64,000 nucleotides of DNA from NCBI RefSeq assembly GCF_036320965.1, contig NC_092261.1, forward strand, positions 19,240,544 through 19,304,543, read 5' to 3'. Shown here piece by piece: positions 42,201-56,790 of this stretch (positions within the stretch are counted from its first letter, which is position 1; each line of letters starts with the position of its first letter). Under the pieces are notes generated by a model that did no database searches, was not told the DNA's origin, and saw nothing but the letters and a program-made list of their open reading frames with translations. The translations under genes were made by a program, and so were the position numbers. The stretch is from Panulirus ornatus (lineage: Eukaryota; Arthropoda; Malacostraca; Decapoda; Palinuridae).

Positions 42201-43927
42201 GTCGCTGTCTCCCGCGTTTGCGAGGTAGCGCAAGGAAACAGACGAAAGAAATGGCCCAACCCACCCCCATACACATGTATATACATACATCCACACACGC
42301 AACTATACATACCTACACAGCTTTCAATGGTTTACCCCAGACACTTCACATGCCCTGATCCAATCCACTGACAGCACGTCAACCCCGGTATACCACAACG
42401 CTCCAATTCACTCTATTCCTTGCCCTCCTTTCACCCTCCTGCATGTTCAGGCCCCGATCACACAAAATCTTTTTCACTCCATCTTTCCACCTCCAATTTG
42501 GTCTCCCTCTTCTCCTCGTTCCCTCCACCTCCGACACATATATCCTCTTGGTCAATCTTTCCTCACTCATTCTCTCCATGTGCCCAAACCATTTCAAAAC
42601 ACCCTCTTCTGCTCTCTCAACCACGCTCTTTTTATTTCCACACATCTCTCTTAACCTTACGTTACTTACTCGATCAAACCACCTCACACCAAACATTGTC
42701 CTCAAACATCTCATTTCCAGCACATCCATCCTCCTGCGCACAACTCTATCCATAGCCCACGCCTCGCAACCATACAACATTGTTGGAACCACTATTCCTT
42801 CAAACATACCCATTTTTGCTTTCCGAGATAATGTTCTCGACTTCCAAACATTCTTCAAGGCTCCCAGAATTTTCGCCCCCTCCCCCACCCTATGATCCAC
42901 TTCCGCTTCCATGGTTCCATCCGCTGCCAGATCCACTCCCAGATATCTAAAACACTTCACTTCCTTCAGTTTTTCTCCATTCAAACTCACCTCCCAGTTG
43001 ACTTGACCCTCAACCCTACTGTACCTAATAACCTTGCTCTTATTCACATTTACTCTTAACTTTCTTCTTTCACACACTTTACCAAACTCAGTCACCAACT
43101 TCTGCAGTTTCTCACATGAATCAGCCACCAGCGCTGTATCATCAGCGAACAACAACTGACTCACTTCCCAAGCTCTCTCATCCCCAACAGACTTCATACT
43201 TGCCCCTCTTTCCAAAACTCTTGCATTTACCTCCCTAACAACCCCATCCATAAACAAATTAAACAACCATGGAGACATCACACACCCCTGCCGCAAACCT
43301 ACATTCACTGAGAACCAATCACTTTCCTCTCTTCCTACACGTACACATGCCTTACATCCTCGATAAAAACTTTTCACTGCTTCTAACAACTTGCCTCCCA
43401 CACCATATATTCTTAATACCTTCCACAGAGCATTTCTATCAACTCTATCATATGCCTTCTCCAGATCCATAAATGCTACATACAAATCCATTTGCTTTTC
43501 TAAGTATTTCTCACATACATTCTTCAAAGCAAACACTTGATCCACACATCCTCTACCACTTCTGAAACCACACTGCTCTTCCCCAATCTGATGCTCTGTA
43601 CATGCCTTTACCCTCTCAATCAATACCCTCCCATATAATTTACCAGGAATACTCAACAAACTTATACCTCTGTAATTTGAGCACTCACTCTTATCCCCTT
43701 TGCCTTTGTACAATGGCACTATGCACGCATTCCGCCAATCCTCAGGCACCTCACCATGAGTCATACATACATTAAATAACCTTACCAACCAGTCAACAAT
43801 ACAGTCACCCCCTTTTTTAATAAATTCCACTGCAATACCATCCAAACCTGCTGCCTTGCCGGCTTTCATCATCCGCAAAGCTTTTACTACCTCTTCTCTG
43901 TTTACCAAATCATTTTCCCTAACCCTC
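42174..43927 (-). mobile_element. RTE-like LINE, 5'-truncated, intact RT frame (R9)
   Basis: Poly(T) at 42174-42200, short-type 3' UTR with stem-loop, then an intact frame to about 43926, where it meets a second LINE fragment (43928-44012) that is also on the minus strand. The 5' truncation lies just upstream of the [10 protein letters not shown] motif. Confidence 0.9.
42379..43926 (-). CDS. Reverse transcriptase of RTE-like LINE, partial (R9)
   Basis: More than 510 codons without interruption and near-identical in protein to R2 and R3. Motifs [29 protein letters not shown] (motif A), RQGCVMSPWLFNLFMDG and LLFADDTALVADS are all present, and the C-terminal [13 protein letters not shown] region is complete. 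APE is missing. Start arbitrary because of the 5' truncation. Confidence 0.88.
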   Translation of the reverse strand, partial: RVRENDLVNREEVVKALRMMKAGKAAGLDGIAVEFIKKGGDCIVDWLVRLFNVCMTHGEVPEDWRNACIVPLYKGKGDKSECSNYRGISLLSIPGKLYGRVLIERVKACTEHQIGEEQCGFRSGRGCVDQVFALKNVCEKYLEKQMDLYVAFMDLEKAYDRVDRNALWKVLRIYGVGGKLLEAVKSFYRGCKACVRVGREESDWFSVNVGLRQGCVMSPWLFNLFMDGVVREVNARVLERGASMKSVGDERAWEVSQLLFADDTALVADSCEKLQKLVTEFGKVCERRKLRVNVNKSKVIRYSRVEGQVNWEVSLNGEKLKEVKCFRYLGVDLAADGTMEAEVDHRVGEGAKILGALKNVWKSRTLSRKAKMGMFEGIVVPTMLYGCEAWAMDRVVRRRMDVLEMRCLRTMFGVRWFDRVSNVRLREMCGNKKSVVERAEEGVLKWFGHMERMSEERLTKRIYVSEVEGTRRRGRPNWRWKDGVKKILCDRGLNMQEGERRARNRVNWSVVVYRG

Positions 43928-44957
43928 TGTAATTTGAGCACTCACTCTTATCCCCTTTGCCCTTGTACAATGGCACTATGCACGAATTCCGCCAATCCTC
44001 AGGCACCTCCTGGGAAATTATATGGGAGGGTATTGATTAAGAGGGTGAAGGCATGCACAGAGCATCAGATTGGAGAAGAGTAGTGTGGTTTCAGAAGTGG
44101 TAGAGGATGTGTGGATCAGGTGTTTGCTTTGAGGAATGTATGTGAGAAATACTTAGAAAAGCAAATGGATTTGCATGTAGCATTTATGGATCTGGAGAAG
44201 GCATATGATAGAGTTGATAGAGATGCTCTGTGGAAGGTATTAAGAATATATGGTGTGGGAGGCAAGTTGTTAGAAGCAGTGAAAAGTTTTTATCGAGGAT
44301 GTAAGGCATGTGTACGTGTAGAAAGAGAGGAGAGTGATTGGTTCTCAGTGAATGTAGGTTTGCGGCAGGGGTGTGTGATGTCTCCATGGTTGTTTAATTT
44401 GTTTATGGATGGGGTTGTTAGGGAGGTGAATGCAAGAGTTTTGGAAAGAGGGGCAAGTATGAAGTCTGTTGGGGATGAGAGAGCTTGGGAAGTGAGTCAG
44501 TTGTTGTTTGCTGATGATACAGCGCTGGTGGCTAATTCATGTGAGAAACGGCAGAAGCTGGTGACTGAGTTTGGTAAAGTGTGTGAAAGAAGAAAGTTAA
44601 GAGTAAATGTGAATAAGAGCAAGGTTATTAGGTACAGTAGGGTTGAGGGTCAAGTCAATTGGGAGGTAAGTTTGAATGGAGAAAATCTGGAGGAAGTAAA
44701 GTGTTTTAGATATCTGGGAGTGGATCTGGCAGCGGATAGAACCATGGAAGCGGAAGTGGATCATAGGGTGGGGGAGGGGGCGAAAATCCTGGGAGCCTTG
44801 AAGAACGTGTGGAAGTCGAGAACATTATCTCGGAAAGCAAAAATGGGTATCTTTGAAGGAATAGTGGTTCCAACAATGTTGTATGGTTGCGAGGCGTGGG
44901 CTATGGATAGAGTTGTGCGCAGGAGGGTGGATGTGCTGGAAATGAGATGTTTGAGGG
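43928..44957 (+). mobile_element. RTE-like LINE fragment with small 5' inversion (R10)
   Basis: 43928-44012 (minus) encodes [19 protein letters not shown] and CSNY. 44013 onward (plus) encodes GKLYGRVLIKRVK and the rest, with a stop replacing Gln (GEE*CGF near 44080) and an otherwise open frame to 44957. About ten residues are lost at the switch. The 3' end is cut at 44957 (EMRCLR) by a SINE head. RT motifs A to C are intact. Confidence 0.85.
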
Positions 44958-46030
<1,073 letters not shown>

Positions 46031-48140
46031 GAGGGAGGTGATAACAAGTAGCGGTGATGTGAGAAGGAGATGGAGTGAGTATTTTGAAGGTTTGTTGAAT
46101 GTGTTTGATGATAGAGTGGCAGATATAGGGTGTTTTGGTCGAGGTGGTGTGCAAAGTGAGAGGGTTAGGGAAAATGATTTGGTAAACAGAGAAGAGGTAG
46201 TAAAAGCTTTGCGGAAGATGAAAGCCGGCAAGGCAGCAGGTTTGGATGGTATTGCAGTGCAATTTATTAAAAAAGGGAGTGACTGTATTGTTGACTGGTT
46301 GGTAAGGTTATTTAATGTATGTATGACTCATGGTGAGGTGCCTGAGGATTGGCGGAATGCGTGCATAGTGCCGTTGTACAAAGGCAAAGGGGATAAGAGT
46401 GAGTGCTCAAATTACAGAGGTATAAGTTTGTTAAGTATTCCTGGTATAATATGTGGGAGGGTATTGATTGAGAGGGTGAGGGCATGTACAGAGCATCAGA
46501 TTAGGGAAGAGCAATGTGGTTTCAGAAGTGGTAGAGGATGTGTGGATCAGGTGTTTGCTTTGAAGAATGTGAGAAATAGTTAGAAAAGCAAATGGATTTG
46601 TATGTAGCATTTATGGATCTGGAGAAGGCATATGATAGAGTTGATAGAGATGCTCTGTGGAAGGTATTAAGAATATATGGTGTGGGAGGCAAGTTGTTAG
46701 AAGCAGTGAAAAGTTTTTATCGAGGATGTAAGGCATGTATACGTGTAGGAAGAGAGGAAAGTAATTGGTTCTCATTGAATGTAGGTTTGCGGCAGGGGTG
46801 TGTGATGTCTCCATGGTTGTTTAATTTGTTTATGGGTGGGGTTGTTAGGGAGGTGAATGCAAGAGTTTTGGAAAGAGGGGCAAGTATGAAGTCTGTTGGG
46901 GATGAGAGAGCTTGGGAAGTGAATCATTTGTTGTTCGCTGATGATACAGCGCTGGTGGCTGATTCATGTGAGAAACTGCAGAAGCTGGTGACTGAGTTTG
47001 GTAAAGTGTGTGAAAGAAGAAAGTTAAGAGTAAATGTGAATAAGAGCAAGGTTATTAGGTACAGTAGGGTCAAGTCAATTGGGAGGTAAGTTTAATGGAG
47101 AAAAACTGGAGGAAGTAAAGTGTTTTAGATATCTGGGAGTGGATCTGGCAGCGGATGAAACCATGGAAGCGGAAGTGAATCATAGGGTGGGGGAGGGGGC
47201 GAAAATCCTGGGAGCCTTGAAGAATGTGTGGAAGTCGAGAACATTATCTCGGAAAGCAAAAATGGGTATGTTTGAAGGAATAGTGGTTCCAACATTGTTG
47301 TATGGTTGCGAGGCGTGGGCTAGAGTTGTGCGCAGGAGGCTGGATGTGCTGGAAATGAGATATTTGAGGACAATATGTGGTGTGAGGTGGTTTGATCGAG
47401 TAGGTGATGTAAGGGTAAGAGAGATGTGTGGAAATAAAAAGAGCGTGGTTGAGAGAGCAGAAGAGGGTGTTTTGAAATGGTTTGGGCACATGGAGAGAAT
47501 GAGTGAGGAAAGATTGACCAAGAGGATATATGTGTCGGAGGTGGAAGGAACGAGGAGAAGTGGGAGACCAAATTGGAGGTGGAAAGATGAAGTGAAAAAG
47601 ATTTTGAGTGATCGGGGCCTGAACATGCAGGAGGGTGAAAGGCGGGCAAGGAATAGAGTGAATTGGATCGATGTGGTATACCGGGGTTGACGTGCTGTCA
47701 GTGGATTGAATCAGGGCATGTGAAGCGTTTGGGGTAAACCATGGAAAGTTGTGTGGGGCCTGGATGTGGAAAGGGAGCTGTGGTTTCGGGCATTTTTGCA
47801 TGATAGCTAGAGACTGAGTGTGAATGAATGTGGCCTTTGTTGTCTTTTCCTAGCGCTACCTCGCACACATGAGGGGGGAGGGGGATGTTATTCCATGTGT
47901 GGCGAGGTGGCGATGGGAATGAATAAAGGCAGAGTGTCAATTGTGTGCATGGGTATATAGGTATGTGTCTGTGGGTGTATATATATGTGTACATTGAGAT
48001 GTATAGGTATGTATATTTGCGTGTGTGGACGTGTATGTATATACATGAATATAGGGGTGGGTTGGGCCATTTCTTTCATCTGTTTCCTTGCGCTACCTCG
48101 CAAACGCGGGAGACAGCGACAAAGCAAAATAAATAAATAT
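46031..48140 (+). mobile_element. RTE-like LINE, duplicated locus copy A (R11)
   Basis: 5'-truncated just after the PLE palindrome (GEVITSSGDVRRRWSEYFE). The frame is open to 46583, where a 4-bp deletion and a stop occur (AGAAATAGTTAG). Motifs A, B and C follow at 46592-47089 and a 7-bp loss near 47070 shifts the frame again; the last part is 47079-47690. Near 47321 six bases are missing relative to copy B. Long-type 3' UTR (47691-48130) with stem-loops. Non-autonomous, no APE. Confidence 0.9.
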
Positions 48141-49265
<1,125 letters not shown>

Positions 49266-49269
49266 TTAC

Positions 49270-50590
49270 ATATATATATATTTTTTTTTTCTTTTTTTTT
49301 TTTGCCGCTGTCTCCCGCGTTTGCGAGGTAGCGCAAGGAAACAGACGAAAGAAATGGCCCAACCCACCCCCATACACATGTATATGCATACGTCCACACA
49401 CGCAAATATACAATACCTACACAGCTTTCCATGGTTTACCCCAGACGCTTCACATGCCTTGATTCAATCCACTGACAGCACGTCAACCCCGGTACACCAC
49501 ATCGATCCAATTCACTCTATTCCTTGCCCTCCTTTCACCCTCCTGCATGTTCAGGCCCCGATCACTCAAAATCGTTTTCACTCCATCTTTCCACCTCCAA
49601 CTTGGTCTCCCACTTCTCCTCGTTCCCTCCACCTCCGGCACATATATCCTCTTGGTCAATCTTTCCTCACTCATTCTCTCCATGTGCCCAAACCATTTGA
49701 AAACACCCTCTTCTGCTCTCTCAACCACGCTCTTTTCATTTCCACACATCTCTCTTACCCTTGCATTACTTACTCGATCAAACCACCTCACACTACACAT
49801 TGTCCACAAACATCTCATTTCCAGCACATCCACGCTCCTGCGCACAACTCTATCCATAGCCCACGCCTCGCAACCATACAACATTGTTGGAACCACTATT
49901 CCTTCAAACATACCCATTTTTGCTTTCCGAGATAATGTTCTCGACTTCCAAACATTCTTCAAGGCTCCCAGGATTTTCGCCCCCTCCCCCACCCTATGAT
50001 TCACCTCCGCTTCCATGGTTCCATCCGCTGCCAGATCCACTCCCAGATATCTAAAACACTATACTTCCTCAAGTTTTTCTCCATTCAAACTTACCTCCCA
50101 GTTGACTTGACCCTCAACCCTACTGTACCTAATAACCTTGCTCTTATTCACATTTACTCTTAACTTTCTTCTTTCACACACTTTACCAAACTCAGTCACC
50201 AGCTTCTGCAGTTTCTCACATGAATCAGCCACCAGCGTTGTATCATCGGCGAACAACAACTGACTCACTTCCTAAGCTCTCTCATCCACAACAGACTTCA
50301 TACTTGCCCCTCTTTCCAAAACTCTTGCATTTACCTCCCTAACAACCCCATCCAAAAACAAATTAAACAACCATGGAGACATCACACACCCCTGCCGCAA
50401 ACCTACATTCACTGAGAACCAATCACTTTCCTCTCTTAATACACGTACACATGCCTTACATCCTCGATAAAAACTTTTCACTGCTTCTAACAACCTGCTT
50501 CCCACACCATATATTCTTAATACCTTCCACAGAGCATCTCTATCAACTCTATCATATGCCTTCTCCAGATCCATAAATGCTACATACAAA
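49270..50590 (-). mobile_element. RTE-like LINE, copy A (R13)
   Basis: T-run at 49280-49304, short-type 3' UTR with stem-loop, then C-terminal RT frame (50040-49483), a stop, motif C segment (50268-50059: LLFADDTTLVADS), another stop (CCTAAG near 50273) and motif A/B segment (50589-50272). Continues beyond 50590 only in the error-like region. Confidence 0.88.
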
Positions 50591-52957
50591 CCATTTGCTT
50601 TTCTAAGTATTTCTCACATACATTCTTCAAAGCAAAACACTTGATCCACACATCCTCTCACTTCTGAAACCACACTGCTCTTCCCCAATCTGATGCTTTG
50701 TACATGCCTTTACCCTCTCAATCAATACCCTCCCATATATATTTACCAGGGAATACTCTAAACAAACTTATACCTCTGTAATTTGAGCACTCACTCTGTC
50801 CCTTTGGCCTTTGTACAATGGCCTATGCACGCATTCGCCAATCTCAGGCACTCACCATGAGTTTTTACATACATAAATAACCTTACCAACCAGTCAACAA
50901 TACAGTCACCCCTTTTTTAAATTCCACTGCAATACCATCCAAACCTGCTGCCTTCGCGGCTTTTCATCATCCGCTAAGCTTTTACTACCTCTTCTCTGTT
51001 TTACCAATTCATTTTCCCTAACCCTCTGTAATTTGAGCATCTCACTCTTATTCCCCTTTGCCTTGTACAAATGGCATATGCACGATATTCCGCCAATTCA
51101 GGCACCTCCTGGGTAATTATATGGGAGGGTATTGATTAAGGGATGAAGGCATGCACAGAGCATCGATTGGAGAGAGTAGTGTGGTTCAGAAGTGGTAGAG
51201 GATGAAGGTGAGATAAGGTGTTTGCTTTGAGGATTGTATGTGAGAAATACTTAGAAAAGCAAATGTTTGCATGTAGCATTTTGGGATCTGGAGAAGGCAT
51301 ATGATAGAGTGATAGTGATGCTCTGTGGAAGGTATTAGAATATATGGTGTGGGGAGCGCCAAGTTGGTTAGAAGCAGTGAAAAGTTTTTATCGAGGATGT
51401 AAGGCATGTTGTACGTGTAGAAAAGAGAGGTGAGTGATTGGATTCTCAGTGAATGTAGGTTTGCGGCAAGGGGGTGTGATGTCTCCATGGTTGTTTAATT
51501 TGTTTTTATGGGATGGGGTTGTTGGGGGTGAATGCAAGAGTTTTGGATATGAGGGGCAAGTATGAAGTCTGTTGGGGTGAGAGAGCTTGGGAAGTGAGTC
51601 AGTTGTTGTGTGCTGATGATACAGCGCTGGTGGCTAATTCATGTGAGAAACGGCAGAAGCTGGTGACTGAGTTGGTAAAAGTGTGTGAAAGAAGAAAGTT
51701 AAGAGTAAATGTGAATAAGAGCAAGTTTATTAGGTTACAGTATGGGTTGAGGGTCAAGTCAATGGGGAGGTAAGTTTGAATGGAGAAAATATGGAGAAAG
51801 TAAAGTGTTTTAGATATCTGGAGTGGATCTGGCAGCGGAATTCTAGAACCATGGAAGCGGAAGTGGATCATAGGGTGGGGGAGGGGGCGAAAATCCTAGG
51901 GGAGCCTGTGAAGAAAGTGTGGAAGTCGGAGAACATTATCTCGGAAAGCAAAAATGGGGTATGTTGGATAGGAATAGTGGGGTTCCAACAATGTTGTATG
52001 GTTGCGAGGCGTGGGCTATGGATAGAGTTGTTGCGCAGGAGGGTGGATGTGCTGAAATGAGATGTTTGAGGGGATAGGGGAGAAAGAATACTTCCCACGT
52101 ATTCCTTTGCGTGTCGTAGTAGGCGACTTAACTAGGGGAGGGGAGCGGGGGGCTGGAAATTCTCCCCTATTGCTTTTTCTTTTTTTTTTAATTTTCCAAA
52201 AGAAGGAACAGAGAAGGGGGCCCGGTGAGGATATTCCCTCAGAGGCTCTGTTCTTAACGCTACCTTGCTTACTGAGGGAAATGGCGAACTAGTTTGAAAG
52301 AAAAGAAAAAAAAAAAAAAAATATATATTATTTATATATTATATATATATATATATATATTATAAATATATATATATATTTAGGATAGTTAGATAATAGA
52401 TTAGATAGATAGAATTGATAGATAGAGGATAGCTGGTAGATAGATAGCTAGATATCTTTTCGTCTTTTTAAAACTTTCCCCCATTTCCGCGGTAGCAGGT
52501 ATCGTTAGAACAGAGGATGGCTTTGAGGGAAATATCCACACCTGGGCTCCTATGTTCCTTCTTTTGGAAAATTAAAAAAAAAAGATAATGAGAGAGGAGA
52601 TTTCCAGCCTCCGCTCCCTCCCCCTTTTAGTCGCTTCTACGACAACACAGGGATAGGTGGTAAGTAATCTTTCCCCTATCCCCGGGATAATATAATAATA
52701 TATATAAGGGGGGGGTAAATAGATTATATATATATATATAGATATATATAGTTATAATATATATATAATATAGATATATATATATATCTATGTATATATA
52801 TATAATATATATAGATATATATATTATATATATAAATATAATATATATATATATATATATGTATTATATATAAAATAATATATATATATATATAATATAC
52901 AGATATATATATAGATTTATATTATATATATATATATATAATATATAATATATTATA

Positions 52958-52991
<34 letters not shown>

Positions 52992-53202
52992 TCCTATGAG
53001 ACCACGGGAAAATGAAACACGTGAAAAGTCCCAATGCACTTTCGTGTAATAATCACATCATCAGGGGAACACAAGAGAGAAATATAACATCAGTTGATAT
53101 TCATCGAAGAGACGAAGCTACGGACGCCATTTGGTAAACCTGTGATTGTCCCTTGGTTGTGGACTATCACATATACATATATATATATATATATATATAA
53201 TA

Positions 53203-53233
<31 letters not shown>

Positions 53234-53271
53234 ACTTGAAATGTAAGGTATGTATATGCGCGTGAGTGGTC

Positions 53272-53307
<36 letters not shown>

Positions 53308-54779
53308 ATAATATATATATATATATAAAATAGTAACCAAGATGTGAATAAAAGGAAGATAGGTAGTATGTTTGAAGGAAAGTAGAACCTGATGTGTTGG
53401 CTCTGAGTAAACGAAGCTCAAGGGTAAAGGAAGAGTGGTTTGGGAATGTCTGGGGAGTAAAGTCAGGGTTCGTGAAGTACAAGAGCAAGGAAGGAGGTAG
53501 CAATACTCCGAAACAGGATTGGTGGGAGTATTGATAGAAGGTAACGAAAGTAAATTCATCGATTAATATGGGTAAAACTGAAAAGTTGATGGAGAGAGGT
53601 GGGTGATTATTGGTGCATATGCCCCCGGGCAAATGAGAAGAAAGATCATGAGAGGCAAGTGTTTTGGGAGCAGCTAAATGATGGTGGTTTAGTGGTTTTG
53701 GAATGCACAGACAGTTATAGTGATGGGTGATTTTTTTTGAAATGCAAAGGTGAGTAATGTTGGCAGTTAGGGAAATAATTGGTATACATGGGGCGTTCAG
53801 TTTGTAAATGGAAATGGTGAAGAGCTTGTAGATTTTTATGTGCTGAAAAATGGTCAGATGATTGGGAATACCTGTTAAAAAAGCGAGATCTACATAAGAT
53901 ACTTATGTAAGTAGAGAGATGGCCAAGAGCGTTATTGGATACGTGTTAATTGAACAGCGTGCGAAATAGAGACTTTTGGATGTTAATGTGCCGGAGAGGT
54001 GCAACTGAGGGATGTCCTGATCATTATCTTGTGGAGGCTAAGGTGAAGATTTTTGTACGGGTTTTTTTCAGAAAGAAGAGTGATTGGGGTGAAGAGGTGG
54101 TGAGTTAAGTGAGCTTGGGAAGAGACCTGTGTGAGACGTCCCAGGAGAGACTGAGTACAGAATGGAAAAAGGTGAGAACAAAGGAAGAAGGGTAGTGGGG
54201 GAGGAATGGGATGTATTAGGAATCAGTGATGGATTGTTGCGCAAAAAGATGGTTGAGGCTTGAAGAAGAGTGGGAGGTGGGTTATTAGAAAGGGTAGTGA
54301 GTGGGTGGATGAAGAAGTAAGAGTATTAGAGAAAGAAGAAAGAGAGGCATTTGGACGTTTTTTGCAGGAAAAAAAAGAAATGAGTGGAGACGTATAAAAG
54401 GAAAGCGACAGGAGGTCAAGAGAAAGGTGGCAAGAGGTGAAAAAAAGGGCAAATGAGAGTTGGGGGGTGAGAGAGTAAATCATTAAATTTTAGGGAGCAT
54501 AAAAAAAAGCTTTCTGGAAGGTGTAAATAAAATGCGTAAGACAAGGAGCAATGGGAACTTCAGTGAAGGGCGCAAATGGGAGGTGATAACAAGTAGTGGT
54601 GATGGTGAGAAGGAGATGGAGTGAGTAATTTATTGAAGGTTTGTTGAATGTGTTTGATGAAGAGTGCAGATATAGGGTGATTTTGGTCGAGGTGGTGGGA
54701 AATTGCGAGGGTAGGGAAAATGATTGTAAACAGAGAAGAGGTAGTAAAAGCTTTGCGGAAGAGAAAAGCCGGCAAGGCA
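50591..54779. other. Indel-rich stretch resembling uncorrected long-read sequence
   Basis: The content follows known modules of this window: LINE minus (50591-51112), LINE plus (51113-52072), SINE plus (52073-52320), SINE minus (52455-52690), noisy AT (52690-52985), PLE tail (52990-53164), noisy AT (53165-53335) and the LINE 5' half with APE motifs (53336-54779). Small insertions and deletions appear every 10-20 bases throughout, in coding, SINE and microsatellite parts alike, with few substitutions. Edges at about 50590 and 54780 are abrupt. I read this as sequencing error, not decay. No gene calls inside it should be trusted. Confidence 0.75.
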
Positions 54780-56694
54780 GGCAGGTTTGGATGGTATTGC
54801 AGTGGAATTTATTAAAAAAGGGAGTGACTGTATTGTTGACTGGTTGGTAAGGTTATTTAATGTATGTATGACTCATGGTGAGGTGCCTGAGGATTGGCGG
54901 AATGCGTGCATAGTGCCGTTGTACAAAGGCAAAGGGGATAAGAGTGAGTGCTCAAATTACAGAGGTATAAGTTTGTTAAGTATTCCTGGTATAATATATG
55001 GGAGGGTATTGATTGAGAGGGTGAGGGCATGTACAGAGCATCAGATTAGGGAAGAGCAATGTGGTTTCAGAAGTGGTAGAGGATGTGTGGATCAGGTGTT
55101 TGCTTTGAAGAATGTGAGAAATACGTTAGAAAAGCAAATGGATTTGTATGTAGCATTTATGGATCTGGAGAAGGCATATGATAGAGTTGATAGAGATGCT
55201 CTGTGGAAGGTATTAAGAATATATGGTGTGGGAGGCAAGTTGTTAGAAGCAGTGAAAAGTTTTTATCGAGGATGTAAGGCATGTATACGTGTAGGAAGAG
55301 AGGAAAGTAATTGGTTCTCATTGAATGTAGGTTTGCGGCAGGGGTGTGTGATGTCTCCATGGTTGTTTAATTTGTTTATGGGTGGGGTTGTTAGGGAGGT
55401 GAATGCAAGAGTTTTGGAAAGAGGGGCAAGTATGAAGTCTGTTGGGGATGAGAGAGCTTGGGAAGTGAATCATTTGTTGTTCGCTGATGATACAGCGCTG
55501 GTGGCTGATTCATGTGAGAAACTGCAGAAGCTGGTGACTGAGTTTGGTAAAGTGTGTGAAAGAAGAAAGTTAAGAGTAAATGTGAATAAGAGCAAGGTTA
55601 TTAGGTACAGTAGGGTCAAGTCAATTGGGAGGTAAGTTTAATGGAGAAAAACTGGAGGAAGTGAAGTGTTTTAGATATCTGGGAGTGGATCTGGCAGCGG
55701 ATGGAACCATGGAAGCGGAAGTGAATCATAGGGTGGGGGAGGGGGCGAAAATCCTGGGAGCCTTGAAGAATGTGTGGAAGTCGAGAACATTATCTCGGAA
55801 AGCAAAAATGGGTATGTTTGAAGGAATAGTGGTTCCAACAATGTTGTATGGTTGCGAGGCGTGGGCTATGGATAGAGTTGTGCGCAGGAGGGTGGATGTG
55901 CTGGAAATGAGATATTTGAGGACAATATGTGGTGTGAGGTGGTTTGATCGAGTAGGTGATGTAAGGGTAAGAGAGATGTGTGGAAATAAAAAGAGCGTGG
56001 TTGAGAGAGCAGAAGAGGGTGTTTTGAAATGGTTTGGGCACATGGAGAGAATGAGTGAGGAAAGATTGACCAAGAGGATATATGTGTCGGAGGTGGAAGG
56101 AACGAGGAGAAGTGGGAGACCAAATTGGAGGTGGAAAGATGAAGTGAAAAAGATTTTGAGTGATCGGGGCCTGAACATGCAGGAGGGTGAAAGGCGGGCA
56201 AGGAATAGAGTGAATTGGATCGATGTGGTATACCGGGGTTGACGTGCTGTCAGTGGATTGAATCAGGGCATGTGAAGCGTTTGGGGTAAACCATGGAAAG
56301 TTGTGTGGGGCCTGGATGTGGAAAGGGAGCTGTGGTTTCGGGCATTTTTGCATGATAGCTAGAGACTGAGTGTGAATGAATGTGGCCTTTGTTGTCTTTT
56401 CCTAGCGCTACCTCGCACACATGAGGGGGGAGGGGGATGTTATTCCATGTGTGGCGAGGTGGCGATGGGAATGAATAGAGGCAGAGTGTGAATTGTGTGC
56501 ATGGGTATATAGGTATGTGTCTGTGGGTGTATATATATGTGTACATTGAGATGTATAGGTATGTATATTTGCGTGTGTGGACGTGTATGTATATACATGA
56601 ATATAGGGGTGGGTTGGGCCATTTCTTTCATCTGTTTCCTTGCGCTACCTCGCAAACGCGGGAGACAGCGACAAAGCAAAATAAATAAATATAG

Positions 56695-56700
<6 letters not shown>
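54780..56700 (+). mobile_element. RTE-like LINE, duplicated locus copy B (R11')
   Basis: Same as R11 from about 46233 with scattered substitutions. Here the frame is open from 54787 to 55635 (motifs KAAG boundary, A, B and LLFADDTALVADS) because the stop near 46580 is absent, then the shared 7-bp loss shifts the frame to 55625-56242. Long-type 3' UTR to about 56690. Confidence 0.9.

Positions 56701-56786
<86 letters not shown>
56701..56786. repeat. (AT)n microsatellite, short allele
   Basis: About 86 bp of AT; the matching tract of copy A is about 150 bp. Confidence 0.95.

Positions 56787-56790
<4 letters not shown>

Noticed and set aside
53090..53632. Minus-strand frame of 180 codons in the indel-rich block
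   Set aside because: Antisense of the LINE APE region in error-like sequence with AT repeats; not a gene.
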